Origin: Serripes groenlandicus
Lineage: Eukaryota; Mollusca; Bivalvia; Cardiida; Cardiidae
DNA: 64,000 nt
Direction: 5' to 3'
Assembly (NCBI GenBank): GCA_031761405.1
Contig: JASEVX010000332.1
Coordinates: 118,757 to 182,756, forward strand
The notes below the pieces were generated by a model, which saw nothing but the letters and a program-made list of their open reading frames with translations, made no database searches and was not told the origin of the DNA. The first letter of the stretch is position 1. The number at the start of each line of letters is the position of its first letter. Position numbers and translations under genes: made by a program. Shown here piece by piece: positions 30,641 through 42,844 of this stretch.

Positions 30641-31224
30641 TTGACACGTTACAAAGGAGGTATAGTCCAGAGCCAGGATAAGATTAGAATGGCAAGATAT
30701 CTTTCAGTAGAATTGTAGTACCCGTTAGAGTTCGGGGAAAAACCATCTGAGTACCTGTTTGAATTCAGGGAATATCATGTTAGCCCAAAGAGAGGAGTGG
30801 TTTAAAATCTCAAATCTAAGAAAGGTGGTGGTTTAATGCCACTTCGAACTTGCTCACTACGCTGGCGCTGTTCCCTACAGCATCACTGGGTGGTTAGACA
30901 AAAACAAGGATCCTCTCAACGAAACAATATCCGGGGGCCATCTAAGGGATTCCACCTGGGGTTAGTGGGGTAGGATATGACACTGGCTCATGCGGAATCT
31001 CGCCTTATGGATGGGAGACTGGTAATTGTTTCATAACAGATCAACCGTCACACAAAAATGAGTTTAGAAACATAAATGGGGTTGATTGCATCAAAGAGGC
31101 AGTACTGTCATCTACAATATCGTTGAGTGTGTGCCAGATAAACAGATTGAGTCTGCTTTGTATGTTTGTTTTAGTATTTCAAGAATGCTGTAACCGTCAG
31201 ATTGTTAGACATGAGGCACACCAT
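30641..31224. other. Unassigned, possibly gypsy 3' remainder
   Basis: No open frame longer than about 60 codons. It follows the gypsy remnant directly but shows no LTR I can define. Confidence 0.3.
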
Positions 31225-31910
31225 TGTTACATATATGGCTTCGAAACTTACAAAACGTGTTCACCATCATACACTCCATTAACAGACAAGAGTACATGTA
31301 CATAACTCTGTCAAGATTTTTGTAGGAATTATGGCCCTTTTTCGACTTAGAATTTTTGTTATTTCTTTTGTACCAATTTCCTTTTTCAAAACCAATACAG
31401 ATATTGCTTTGAAACTAACAACACTTTTTCACCATCATCACCTCCATCAACAGACAAGAGTACATAGCTCTGTCAAGAATTTTGTAAGAATTATGGCCCT
31501 TTTTCGACTAAGAATTTTGGTTAAGTTTTTTGTACCAATTTACTTATTTTCAAAACCATTACAGATATGGCTTCGAAACTTACAAAACTTGTTCACCATT
31601 ATAACCTCCAGCAACAGACATTAGTACATAACCCACCTTTTTTCAAAACCATTAGTGATTTAGCTTATACACTTACAAGACTTATTTATCATCATTACCT
31701 CCATCAACATACAAGGGTACATAACTATGTCAAGTTTTGTTTAAGAATTATGACTCTTTTTCGATTAGTAATTTGGTTAAGTTATTCATACCAAATCAAT
31801 TGTTTTCAAAACAATTAGAGATATAGGTTAAACACTTACAAAAATCTTTTTACGTTTTATTGGCAAGCACAAAAAGTCGAGCATGCTATCCTCCGACAGC
31901 TCTTGTTTTC
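31225..31910. repeat. Second copy of the tandem-core element with hairpin end
   Basis: Three to four units (ATATGGCTTCGAAACTTAC, CAACAGACAAGAGTACAT, TTATGGCCCTTTTTCGACT). The end GGCAAGCACAAAAAGTCGAG, then CTATCCTCCGACAGCTC, is as at 13.02-13.07 kb. Confidence 0.8.
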
Positions 31911-32440
31911 TTTTCTTCGGTTATTGTCTCAATAAATTTCCAATGTATCAATTAAAGACTTGGTGTATAGGAAACTCAGAGCTACAGAAGTGCAGTACAA
32001 AAGAAACATAACTCTAGCATGCTTTCGATTGTCTTTCATTTATCAGCATGATTACAATATACATAGTGGATCTTTAGTGATTTCTGAACTGGAAATATTT
32101 TAATTACGGGTCGCTACTCAGTTTTTTTTTTTCAATCTTTTGTTCTTCGTGATTTATTTTGTTTACACAAGAAAGGGGTAAAACTTTGATAAATTAGGCA
32201 TTTATTATTGGCAGGCAATTTGTGATGCTTCACTCATTTTTGGTTGGGTTTGTTTAAAGGTCATGTTTCATTGTTTCAATAATGTTTGTCCATATTATCT
32301 ATGCCAAATATTTTCAACTTACATATGCCCCTATACCAACAGAGCTTTCAGCGCTTTGATATTATTTGAAACTGGTGTTTTCCAAATACTTTGCTAATTA
32401 TACCCCAAAAAAACAAAGTTTTGGGGGGGTATATAGGAGT
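31911..32440. other. No gene recognised
   Basis: AT-rich; ends in a (CGGT)n run at 32445-32466. Confidence 0.4.
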
Positions 32441-32444
32441 CACT

Positions 32445-32466
32445 GTGTCGGTCGGTCGGTCGGTCG
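32445..32466. repeat. (CGGT)5 microsatellite
   Basis: GTCGGTCGGTCGGTCGGTCG. Confidence 0.9.
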
Positions 32467-32499
32467 GAAGCCATATTTTGTCCGGACCATATCTTAACA

Positions 32500-33760
32500 A
32501 TGCAACATAGGATTTGAACGAAACTTCATAGGATGATACAACACATTGAGAGAAAGTGCGGTGTACAAAAACCATAACTCTATTTTATCTAAATACAGAG
32601 TTATTGCCCTTTGTTACTTTTTCTTATTCGTAGAGTCTTGTCCGAAGCATAACTTTAAAACTAATTGTTGGAATTTAATAAAACTTCATAGGATGATACA
32701 ACACATTGAGAGGAAGTGCAGTGTATAGGAACCATAACTCTATTAAATCTAAATAAAGAGTAATTGCCCTTTGTTACTTTTTCTTGTCCGGAGAATTACT
32801 TAATAACTAACAGATGGAATCTAATAAAACTGCATGCAATGGTAGAGCATAATCAGAGGAAGTGCAGTGTACAAGAACCATAACTCTAATTTACATAATT
32901 ACAGAGTTATTGCCCTTTGTTACTTTTTCTTATTTGTAGTCTTGTCCAGAGCATAACTTTAAAACTGATTCTTGGAATTTATTAAAACTTCATAGGATGA
33001 TACAACACATTGAGAGGAAGTGCAGTGTACAGGAACAATAACTCTATTTAATTTAAATACCGAGTTATTGCCCTTTGTTACTTTTACTTGTCCGGAGAAT
33101 TACTTAATAACTAACAGATGGAATCTAATAAAACTGCAAACAATGGTAGAACATAATCGGAGGAAGTGCAATGTACAAGAACCATAACTCTAATTTACAT
33201 AATTACAGAGTTATTGCCCTTTGTTACCTTTTCCTTCGTAGAGTCTTGTCCAGAGCATAACTTAAAAACAAATTGTTGGAATTTAATAAAACTTCATAGG
33301 ATGATACAACACATTGAGAGGAAGTGCGGTGTACAGGAACCATAACTCTATTTTATCTAAATACAGAGTTATTGCCCTTTGTTACTTTTTCTTGTCCGTA
33401 GAATTACTTAATAACTAATTGATGGAATCTAATAAAACTACATATAATGGTAGAGCATAATCAGATGAAGTGCAGTGTATAAGAAACATAACTCTTCTTT
33501 ACATAATGACAGAGTTATTGCCCTTTGTTACTTTTTCATATTCGTAGAGTCTTGTCCGGAGCATAACTTTAAAACTAATTGTTGGAATTTAATAAAACTT
33601 CATAGGATGATACAACACATTGAGAGGAAGTGCAGTGTACATAAACCATAACTATATTTAATCTAAATACATAGTTATTGCCCTTTGTTACTTTTGTTTG
33701 TTTACAGAGTTATGGCCCTTTTGTTGGTCGGTCGTAAGCCATTTTTGAGTCAAGGTGCTG
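32500..33760. repeat. Higher-order tandem array, 304-bp dimers
   Basis: The marker CATAGGATGATACAACACAT occurs at 32527, 32687, 32991, 33295 and 33601. Spacings are 160, 304, 304 and 306. Each dimer holds an about 160-bp A unit and an about 144-bp B unit (marked by GAATTACTTAATAACTAA), both containing GAGTTATTGCCCTTTGTTAC. Confidence 0.9.
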
Positions 33761-34600
33761 TTTTGGGGGTATTTATCATCTTCAGTGATATTTCTAGTTA
33801 TGCATGGATGTAATTTGCACTAGTAAGTTGCTTTATATGCAATTAATTTACCAAAGATATAGTTAAGTGATGAGCCCACTGAATGTTTCTGGTAATAGCA
33901 CGAAACTATATCTCAGTTCTTGCACTGTATGTTTATGATAATTCTGAAAATGCAAGACAAAACAGTGAAAATTAATATTCCTACTGGATATGTGTATACC
34001 ATTAAATTTAGCATTACAGCTAAATACTTCCTATAGCAAGGACACATAAGAAGATCCTATTAGCTTTTCATGAGATTATCTGCAGCTTCAAACTCAAGGC
34101 CTTTAAGTTTACAAAAATGAAACATTTCGCAGCCTCCAAACCTTGGAAATTTAAACAATATCGCACAATAATCATTTGCATACATATCAACTGTCTAATT
34201 GTTTACTTGACTATGTAACACACAGACCTAAATTTACTTTAACGTTGTGAGGTTGATGAAACCAGAGACATATAATTGTGTATTTATATGTCTCTTATGA
34301 AACTGAGTGAAATTCGACACACTTATTGTGGCTTAAGTTATATGCCATTTTATTAGAGTTTTACAAAAAAGATCATGACAATTGTTAACAACACATTATG
34401 GGCTTTTAAGTATCTATTAGTGCATTATGGGTACTATACTATGGTGTTGTTTTCAAATGCACTGTTGATTCGTTATCATATAGTGGATTTTTGTTATTAC
34501 TTTCTCATTTCAATTAAATTAATAATGCAAGTGAACCTTTTTCTTTATAGTTTGTACACCAAGCCAACTATCGGAGAAATGTCCCCAGTTACCATCTATA
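33761..34600. other. No gene recognised
   Basis: AT-rich. A 34375-34677 open frame is hydrophobic and has no domain similarity. Confidence 0.35.
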
Positions 34601-34620
34601 CTATCATTGCAAATGTGTTT

Positions 34621-34803
34621 CTGTGTGTGTCCCCATTTAAGCAGTATTCATCACATTGTGTGAGTGTCCCCATTTGAGCATCATTCATCACAGTGTGTGT
34701 GTGTCCCCATTTGAGCATCATTCATCACATTTTGTGTGTGTCCCCATTTAAGCATCATTCATCACATTGTGTGTGTCCCCATTTAAGCATCATTCATCAC
34801 ATT
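34621..34803. repeat. Minisatellite, about 36-bp unit, five copies
   Basis: Unit GTGTGTCCCCATTTAAGCAT, then CATTCATCACATT. Unit length varies with the number of GT pairs. Confidence 0.88.
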
Positions 34804-34961
34804 TTAAAAAACCTTTATATCAGGCCTTTAAGTAATAACAACGGAAATAACATGTCAGACACTATCTATAACTGTACACTAAATGACTGTAGACACGTTC
34901 TGAATAAAGTCCCCCTTTGATAAGGTTCATACACAAGTCCGCATTTGACACCAATCACATG

Positions 34962-34968
34962 TATGTGT

Positions 34969-35041
<73 letters not shown>

Positions 35042-35042
35042 C
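34962..35042. repeat. Compound (GT)n(CTGT)n microsatellite
   Basis: GT repeats switch to CTGT repeats at about 34999. Confidence 0.95.
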
Positions 35043-35210
35043 AGTTGTTTGTAAAGCTACGCTCCACAGCACAAACTTCAGGCCGATTCCGATGAAACTT
35101 GGTGAACAGGTGCCGTAGGGGCTCAGAGTGTGCACGTTTGAGTTTCGTTGCTAAGGACCCACCGTTGATATGCAGCTAGCGAAAATACGCTTTTATAACC
35201 CAAACCATCT
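35043..35210. repeat. Dispersed repeat (CCGATGAAACTTGGTGA type)
   Basis: Starts right after the microsatellite. Similar in layout to 37085-37345 (GACCAAACTTGGTGGGGATG). Confidence 0.5.
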
Positions 35211-35459
35211 TTCCTCAATTTCTATAGGAAAATTTGAACACCCCATATATTTCCTCAATAGATGCGAAGTGAATGAAAAATATGGACAAAAGAATTTATA
35301 TATTTAGAAGAGTGTGATGAAACCTTGTAGTGAAGGAAGAAATTTCTCGTTTTAAGCCAGCTTTTCTCTCTTTCGACTGTCCTATGTTGCTCTGAAACAA
35401 TCTCTCTTTGCATCTGTCTTATGTTGCTCTGAAAAGGTTGTACCGTATGATTTTGAAAG

Positions 35460-35550
35460 ATAACCCTTTCCCACCTGCATACGCATTTTGACGCAATAGC
35501 AGCAGACGACTTTTGGAAACATTGTGGCCAAAGGTGAAATTGCTCATAGG
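35460..35550. mobile_element. piggyBac-type MITE, left half
   Basis: ATAACCCTTTCCCACCTGC, GCAGCAGACGACTTTTGG, ending AATTGCTCATAGG. Confidence 0.65.
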
Positions 35551-35599
35551 ACATCATTCAACGGCAAAATTACCAAGGTCAAGGTCAGCATTGGCCAGA

Positions 35600-35695
35600 A
35601 CATAGCCTTAGTTAGGTAACTTAACCTTGGATGGTTAACATAACCTTGGATGGTCAACTTAACCTTGGATGTTTAACTTAACCTTGGTTAACATT
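35600..35695. repeat. Minisatellite, about 21-bp unit
   Basis: Four to five copies of AACTTAACCTTGGATGGTC variants. Confidence 0.8.
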
Positions 35696-35699
35696 GATT

Positions 35700-36410
35700 G
35701 TAAAGGTCAAATTCTTCATCCAATCTTCATGAATTTTTAGCAGAAAATTTGTCTAAATTACATCTAGGTTATATTCAAAACTTGGTCATGGGGGATCTGT
35801 AGAACTTAGCCTTGGTAAACATTGACCATAGAGTATATTGTTATCATCCAATCTTCATGAAAGTTCATCATAACATTTGTCTACATCAAATTTCGGTTGA
35901 GTTCAAAACTGGGTCATGTGCGGTCAACAACTAGGTCACTAGGTTAAATGTTAGAATAACCTTGTGAACACTGTAGAAGTGAAATTGTGTATCTAATCTT
36001 CATGAAAATTAATCAGAACATTTGTCTCCATCAAATCACAAATTTGAAACTGGGTACTGGAGGTCAAAAACTAGGTCACTAGGTCAAATTTTATTTACAC
36101 TCTAGAGGCCATTTATCTTCCAATATGTATGACAAATCATCAGAACTTTTGTCTTCATCAAATCTCACTCTAGTTATACACTGGGTCATAAACTAGGTCA
36201 TTATGTCACATTTCAGAATAACTTTCTGAACACTGCAGTGGCCACATATTTCATCAAATATTTATTGTAAATCAGAACATTAAGTTTCTGTCAAGTTCGA
36301 AACTTGGTCATGGGGGGTCAATAAATTGGTCACAAGGTTAAACTGTATGGTAACTGTATTAACACTGTAGAGGCCACAATCTTTATGAAAATTCATCCAA
36401 TTCTGTCTCC
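35700..36410. repeat. Array related to 0.7-2.1 kb
   Basis: AACTAGGTCACTAGGTCAAA, CACTCTAGAGGCC and CATCAAAT units, four to five diverged copies. Confidence 0.7.
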
Positions 36411-36453
36411 TTTTGATACCTCTGCACCAGTCAACATTTGAAAGCATAAATGG

Positions 36454-36588
36454 TAACAAGAAAACAGAAATCTATCATAATGAGAAATATCTTCATTATG
36501 CACAATGTTTTAAACTTAATAGCAAAGGACTTCTAACAAGAAAACAGAAATCTATCATAATGAGAAATATCTTCATTATGCACAATGT
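36454..36588. repeat. Exact 55-bp direct repeat, 80-bp offset
   Basis: 36454-36508 equals 36534-36588 (begins TAACAAGAAAACAGAAATC). The unit looks like the centre of the TTAA MITE. Confidence 0.92.
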
Positions 36589-37084
36589 AAGAACATGTCT
36601 CTGAAATATTGCATCTGGTACAAAGGAATCATACTTAATATATTGTTTTAAAAATTATTGTTACATTTATTTCGTCTATTTTCTTTATTGCTTTTTGACC
36701 GACTTCAAAGATAATGTTATAGACCCCATGCTCATTTCCTTTGCAATTGAATGCAGATATTATTTGTTTTACTATTTTCGGGTAGTGGCAAGAGTATCTC
36801 TATATTTTTTTTGCAGCTATTTAATTGAATTTTTTTATTTGGTAGTAATGGTATCTGTTCATTCTCTTTTCATTCGATGCAGCTGTTGTATTGAATACTG
36901 TTGGATAGTTTCAATAGTGAGCTCTTTCTCACAGCAATGCCGTCAACTAATGCATTGTATATTGTTGGATAATGTCAATAATTATTGTCTTATCATTCTC
37001 TCTCAAATGTAGCAGCTATGTTTTTCTATTCTTGGATGTATTTGTAATATGGCATGATACATAATCTATGGTGTTGGTAAGACC

Positions 37085-37345
37085 CTTAAAGTCGATCTTC
37101 GTTTCTGTCCGTTTGTTTGTAAAATGTTTGTTTGTTTCTGGCAAGCATAGCGCCAACACTATTCAACGGATTTCGACCAAACTTGGTGGGGATGAAGGGT
37201 CTAGGCTCTAGTTGTTCCTGTTTTAGTATGGTTGCCATAGAAACCACCGTTGCTATGCAAACGGGCGAAAACCGTTGTGTAGCCCATCAGTTGCTACATC
37301 CAATGATCGTCCCGATTTTTGATCCGTTTCTTCGTTTTCTTAATA
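37085..37345. repeat. Dispersed repeat, single copy
   Basis: GTTTGTTTCTGGCAAGCATA, CAACGGATTTCGACCAAACT and GGTTGCCATAGAAACCACC; a widespread style of repeat in this window. Confidence 0.5.
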
Positions 37346-37823
37346 TTTGAGTTGCCGTAAGGGGTACCATTTCCGCGGAAAACACAGACACGTCAAAACT
37401 AAATATATCGACACAAAAAGAAATGGTTTCCTGATCGCTGATTGGCTAAAAATCCGGACACGACCAACCAGAGAGCACTTCACATAGCCATTACAACTTC
37501 CGTTTCCCGTACTTTTACACGAGGAGAAAAAATATGCAAGTGAATTTGACACTGTTCTCGCGACAACTCGATAGCTTGTTTCATTATTCGTGCGGTGTCG
37601 TGAGAGTAGAGACAAGAGAGAACCATCGTCGCAGTATGCTTGTTCTAAATTGTTCTTGGTTTTTATAAAGTTTCTTAAACTTCATGGTTTTCTCTCATAT
37701 TTACTGCAATTAATGCAGATAACTTGATTTTGATTATTGCTAATTTTCTTATAATATATGTCATGTATTTATAAAGCAATTTATATTGTTGTTGCTATGT
37801 AAGGACATTCATTTCTTCCAGGT

Positions 37824-38084
37824 CGAGCCCCATTAGCTCAGTCGGTAACGAAGCGAGTTCGAACTCCAGCTCGGCCAAAATTCTTTTAGACGTTTGACAA
37901 AAGTCGCTGTGACAAGTGTCATTCGTCTTCGTCTATGTGGAAAAGCAGCCAGTTGCTCGGAAAGAATGTTGTGTGTAGTACTGGTTTAAGCAAGCCAGGA
38001 AACACATGAGTAGGTGAACTGGCCTCCGTGATATGACTGAAACATTGTTTAAAACTGCGTTAAACTCCAACCAATCAATCAATC
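37824..38084 (+). repeat. tRNA-derived SINE, truncated head
   Basis: ATTAGCTCAGTCGGTAAC (A box) runs almost straight into GAGTTCGAACTCC (B box), so the anticodon arm is deleted. The body and conserved tail are complete, ending GCGTTAAACTCCAACCAATC. Confidence 0.78.
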
Positions 38085-39509
38085 TTTTCGTACCAACAAA
38101 TTCATAACTTCCTTTATGCAGCACTTCAAATTGTTTTTACATAAATTAACAAATTATAAATCTCATATGCCCACTCATAATTTCAAAGACATTCCTTTTA
38201 ATTATGTCGCCTGTCTTAGTATGTCAGTTTCTCTATCCAATAAACCTTCCATTCCTGACATATCAACAAGAGATTCATGTTTTCCTTTGAACACGCTTTT
38301 CATATATTGAAACACAGCTTACTAGCTTTTTTTTATAAACACTTGATAGTGTTCAACTGATTTTAATGTTGCACTGTTTTCAACAGTGTATTGATCACCT
38401 AGTTTACCAACCTAAATGTTTGCTCACTTCAGCTCACCAGTACTCCATTTAGCATTCTTTCCAGGCACAAGCGGCCTTCCCTCATATATTTTCAGCCCAG
38501 CCATTTTGTGTAAACAAAATTGTCCCTTTCAAAATTTACGGTACCTCACGAAAAAAAAATCTCCTGCAACTGACGGCCTTCCAACATACATTTTTGATAT
38601 CATAAGTGCAAAACAAATCAGGCTAGTTAGGATTACAGTGAAACACAGGATGCGTTCATAGATACAATTTACCGAAAACATGTAGATGTTTTTGCTTCCT
38701 ACAATGGTAATGCCCAGATCAAAACTTGAAACGTGTGTGTATGTCAGAGGTTTTTTTGTAGAAAAAGTTGATTTAACGTGTTATGCTACTTTTTTATATT
38801 TATATTTTATCTAGATTACTTACAATATTTTACTCCGCTTAAAGCATTATTCTAAATGCATATAGGAAAATCGAAGTCAGACAGTGATCATTTTGATTGT
38901 GTATGTTTCATGTAAATTGTGGTTAAAATACATTTTACTTTTCCTTTACGTTCTATACTCTACTGCAAAGGAGATTTTTCCATTTCCTGTGATTATTTAC
39001 GATGACATTATAACAAATTGATTCACATGAGGAAAATACTTATTTACTTACATGTTGTATTCTATGTATTTTAGATATAACACCTTGACAGTGGGTGTGC
39101 ATTTCTCCAATTTTCACGAAATTCGTCTAATGATATACTTATAACATCGTCTGTTTTTCGAAGAAAAAAAATCAGGCTTGTGTCACCCTTGGCGTTGTCG
39201 TCTCAAAACTTTAACCTTGCCTCATTACTCAAAAACCTTTCAACATTTTAAAATGAAACTTGGTACACATTTTCATAGGAACAAGACGCATGTCTACACC
39301 AAGTAACATAACTCGGGCTAAAATAATTATTCAATACTGACCCTTTTTCTCGACTTAGGACACAAACAGACAAGCTTTGGCGTTCGTTCTGTGGCGCTTT
39401 TGTTTAGCGATATCATAAACATATGTTTTTTATATTTTAGACCATGACTGAGCATATACATGAAGATGATGTTGACGGCAGTGAAAGAAAAACAACTACA
39501 ATATACATA
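38085..39509. other. No gene recognised
   Basis: AT-rich. 38416-38661 is open on + and contains two similar pieces (GCGGCCTTCCCTCATATATT and ACGGCCTTCCAACATACATT), but there is no domain. 39180-39420 resembles a dispersed repeat (GAAACTTGGTACACATTTTC). Confidence 0.35.
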
Positions 39510-39728
39510 TTAACCCTTTCCCCCATACAAATAGTCTGCAGCAAATAGTGTTGAAAGCGTTTATGACAAAAAATGGAAAAGTTATAGTTGAAGGTATAAT
39601 TATAAAACAATATCGAAAACCTTGTTACAGGAGGAGAAACGGATCAATATGACGAAATGTCTTTCTTTGTCACAATGTTTTCAAAAGTTGTCTGCTTCGA
39701 TATGCATTTGCATGTTGGAAAGGGTTAA
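39510..39728. mobile_element. piggyBac-type MITE, full copy
   Basis: TTAACCCTTTCCCCCATAC to GGAAAGGGTTAA, with TTAA at both ends; 219 bp. Confidence 0.75.
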
Positions 39729-40216
39729 TTGCATGCAATAACTGTGATACTTAGTTAACCCTGGTTATTGACGCCGCGTGGGAGCGCGGCGTCAGTATGG
39801 GATAGGTTTTAATTTTGTACCATGGGGTGACGTAATCGAAAAGGGAGAAACCAATGTTATTATTGTTAAAAAAACCTCTGTTGTTTGATTGAAAATACAA
39901 CCTTTATGAATCAATAAATTGTATTAACTGATTTAAGAAACAACAAGATACAAAATACGTTTGTTTTCTACCGTTATTACAAAACTTTATACACATTTAA
40001 TTTGTATTTAATAACTTTTCCCCAACTGTCTAGGCTACGCTGTTTTTGATTGTTTGGTTTACGGCCCTGACCCAATTCATCAAAGCTCAGAGAAAAAGTT
40101 CACTTTTCCCAAACTTTCTAGGCTACGCGTTTTTAATTGTTTAGTTTACGGGCCCAAAATTCGCCGGATGTTTTTGCCTATTCATAAAAGTGTGTGAAGT
40201 TGGCAGAGCATTAGAC

Positions 40217-42190
40217 GTTAGACATTAGACATTCAAAAAAAATATTCGAATGTCTAATTAGACGTTAGACATTCGATTAGACATTCGCTAATTTTGATTA
40301 TCGAATGTCTAATTAGACATTAGACATTCAATTAGACATTCAGAAAAATCGCAAATGTTAAATATCGAATGTCTAATTCGACATTAGACATTCAATTAGA
40401 CATTCGCAAATTACAAGATCTATAACCCAAATTCGTCGGAGGTCATTGTACATTCAAAAAACGAATGTCTAATTGGTCAGTTAGACATTAGACATTCGAT
40501 TAGACATTCACAAATTAAGGGATTTAGGTACCAAATTCGTCGGAGGTCATTGTACATGCAAAAAACGAATGTCTAATTGGTCAGTTAGACATTAGACATT
40601 CGATTAGACATTCGCGAATTACGATATTTAGGTTCCAAATTCGTCGTAGGTCAACGTACAATCAAAAAACGAATGTCTAATTGGTCAGTTAGACATTAGA
40701 CATTCGATTAGACATTCGCAAATTAAGAGATTTAGGTACCAAATTCGTCGGAGGTCATTGTACGTGCAACAAACGAATGTCTAATTGGTCAGTTAGACAT
40801 TAGACATTCGATTAGACATTCGCAAATTACTATACTTAGGTTCCAAATTCGTCAGAGATCATTGTACATTCAAAAAACGAATGTCTAATTGGTCAGTTAG
40901 ACATTAGACATTCGATTAGACATTCGCAAATTACAAGATCTATAACCCAAATTCGTCGGAGGTCATTGTACATTAAAAAAACGAATGTCTAATTGGTCAG
41001 TTAGACATTAGACATTCGATTAGACATTCGCAAATTAAGAGATTTAGGTACCAAATTCCTCGAAGGTCATTCTACATTCAAAAAACGAATGTCTAATTGG
41101 TCAGTTAGACATTAGACATTCGATTAGACATTCGCAAATTAAGAGATTTAGGTACCAAATTCCTCGGAGGTCATTCTACATTCAAAAAACGAATGTCTAA
41201 TTGGTCAGTTAGACATTAGACATTCGATTAGACATTCGCAAATTAAGAGATTTAGGTACCAAATTCGTCGGAGGTCATTGTACGTGCAAAAAACGAATGT
41301 CTAATTGGTCAGTTAGACATTAGACATTCGATTAGACATTCGCAAATTACTATACTTAGGTTCGAAATTCGTCAGAGATCATTGTACATTCAAAAAACGA
41401 ATGTCTAATTGGTCAGTTAGACATTAGACATTCGATTAGACATTCGCAAATTACAAGATCTATAACCCAAATTCGTCGGAGGTCATTGTACATTAAAAAA
41501 ACGAATGTCTAATTGGTCAGTTAGACATTATACATTCGATTAGACATTCGCAAATTACTATACTTAGGTTCCAAATTCGTCAGAGATCATTGTACATTCA
41601 AAAAACGAATGTCTAATTGGTCAGTTAGACATTAGACATTCGATTAGACATTCGCAAATTACAAGATCTATAACCCAAATTCGTCGGAGGTCATTGTACA
41701 TTAAAAGAACGAATGTCTAATTGGTCAGTTAGACATTAGACATTCGCAAATTACGAGATTTAAGTACGAAATTCGTCGGAGGTCATTGTACATCCAAAAA
41801 ACGAATGTCTAATTGGTCAGTTAGACATTAGACATTCGATTAGACATTCGCAAATTAAGGGATTTAGGTACCAAATTCGTCGGAGGTCATTATACATGCA
41901 AAAAACGAATGTCTAATTGATCAGTTAGACATTAGAGATTCGATTAGACATTCGCAAATTAAGAGATTTAGGTACCAAATTAATCAGAGATCAATGTACA
42001 TTAAAAAAACGAATGTCTAATTGGTCAATTAGACATTAGACATTCGATTAGACATTTGCAAATTAAGAGATTTATGTACCAAATTCATCAGAGATCAATG
42101 TACATTAAAAAAACGAATGTCTAATTGATCAGTTAGACATTAGACATTCGATTAGACATTCGCAAATTAAGAGGTTTAGGTACGAAATTT
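40217..42190. repeat. Satellite, about 104-bp unit, 16 or more copies, palindrome-rich
   Basis: Every unit has CGAATGTCTAATTGG, TTAGACATTAGACATTCG, ATTAGACATTCGC, then GGTACCAAATTCGTCGG. GAATGTCTAA and TTAGACATTC are reverse complements, so each unit can fold. Central units are nearly identical. The first (40217-40440) are irregular. Three alternating spacer types form a loose higher-order pattern. Confidence 0.95.
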
Positions 42191-42234
42191 GTCTGAGGTC
42201 GCAAAAAACGAATGTCTTATTGGTCAAATAACTT

Positions 42235-42775
42235 GAACATATTGATAACTCGAACATATCGATATCTCGAACATACCGATGACTCGAACACATCGATATC
42301 TCGAATACATTGATAAAACGAATGTTTTTAACTTGAACATTTATTGACAAATCGAACATATCGATATCTCGAAACTTTCGATATCTCGAACTTTCCAATA
42401 TCTCGAACTTTCGATATCTCGAACTTTCCGATATCTTTTTTTTTTTTTTTTTTTTTTTTTTTTCTTCTCGATATCTCGAACTTTCCAATAACTTTTCGAT
42501 ATCTTTAAATTTATTTTTCTCGATATCTCGAACTTTATCGGAAAGTTCGAGATATTGACAAGTACGAGATATCGACAAGTTCGAGATACCGAAAATTTCG
42601 AGATATCGGAAAAAATATGAAAAAAAATTGGTAAGTTCGAGATATCGGAAAGTTCGAGATATCGAAAAAAAATATAATTTTCTTTTTCGAAAAGTTCGAG
42701 ATATCGGAAAGTTCGAGATATCGAAAAAAAAAAAAAATATATATATATATATATCAATATGTTCGAACATTTCCG
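42235..42775. repeat. Foldback array of TCGATATCTCGAAC units
   Basis: Left of about 42537 the motif reads GATATCTCGAACTTTCC. Right of it the reverse complement GGAAAGTTCGAGATATCG is repeated. Poly-T (about 42437-42463) and a poly-A plus AT run near 42725-42753 sit in opposite arms. Long frames here (such as 42129-42770 on -) are low-complexity. Confidence 0.88.
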
Positions 42776-42844
42776 ATTTTTTTTTCTATTATTATTTTTT
42801 TCTCGTTATCTCAGAAATTTGCGATATCGTATTTTTTGTTTATA

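Noticed and set aside
40217..42190. Regular repeats with palindromic arms, superficially like a CRISPR array
   Set aside because: Spacers are themselves repeated rather than unique, the unit is 104 bp, and the surroundings are animal DNA; it is a satellite.
42129..42770. 213- and 138-residue - strand frames rich in SRYRK and ISRTF
   Set aside because: They come from the TCGATATCTCGAAC foldback and homopolymer runs, with no codon-like complexity.
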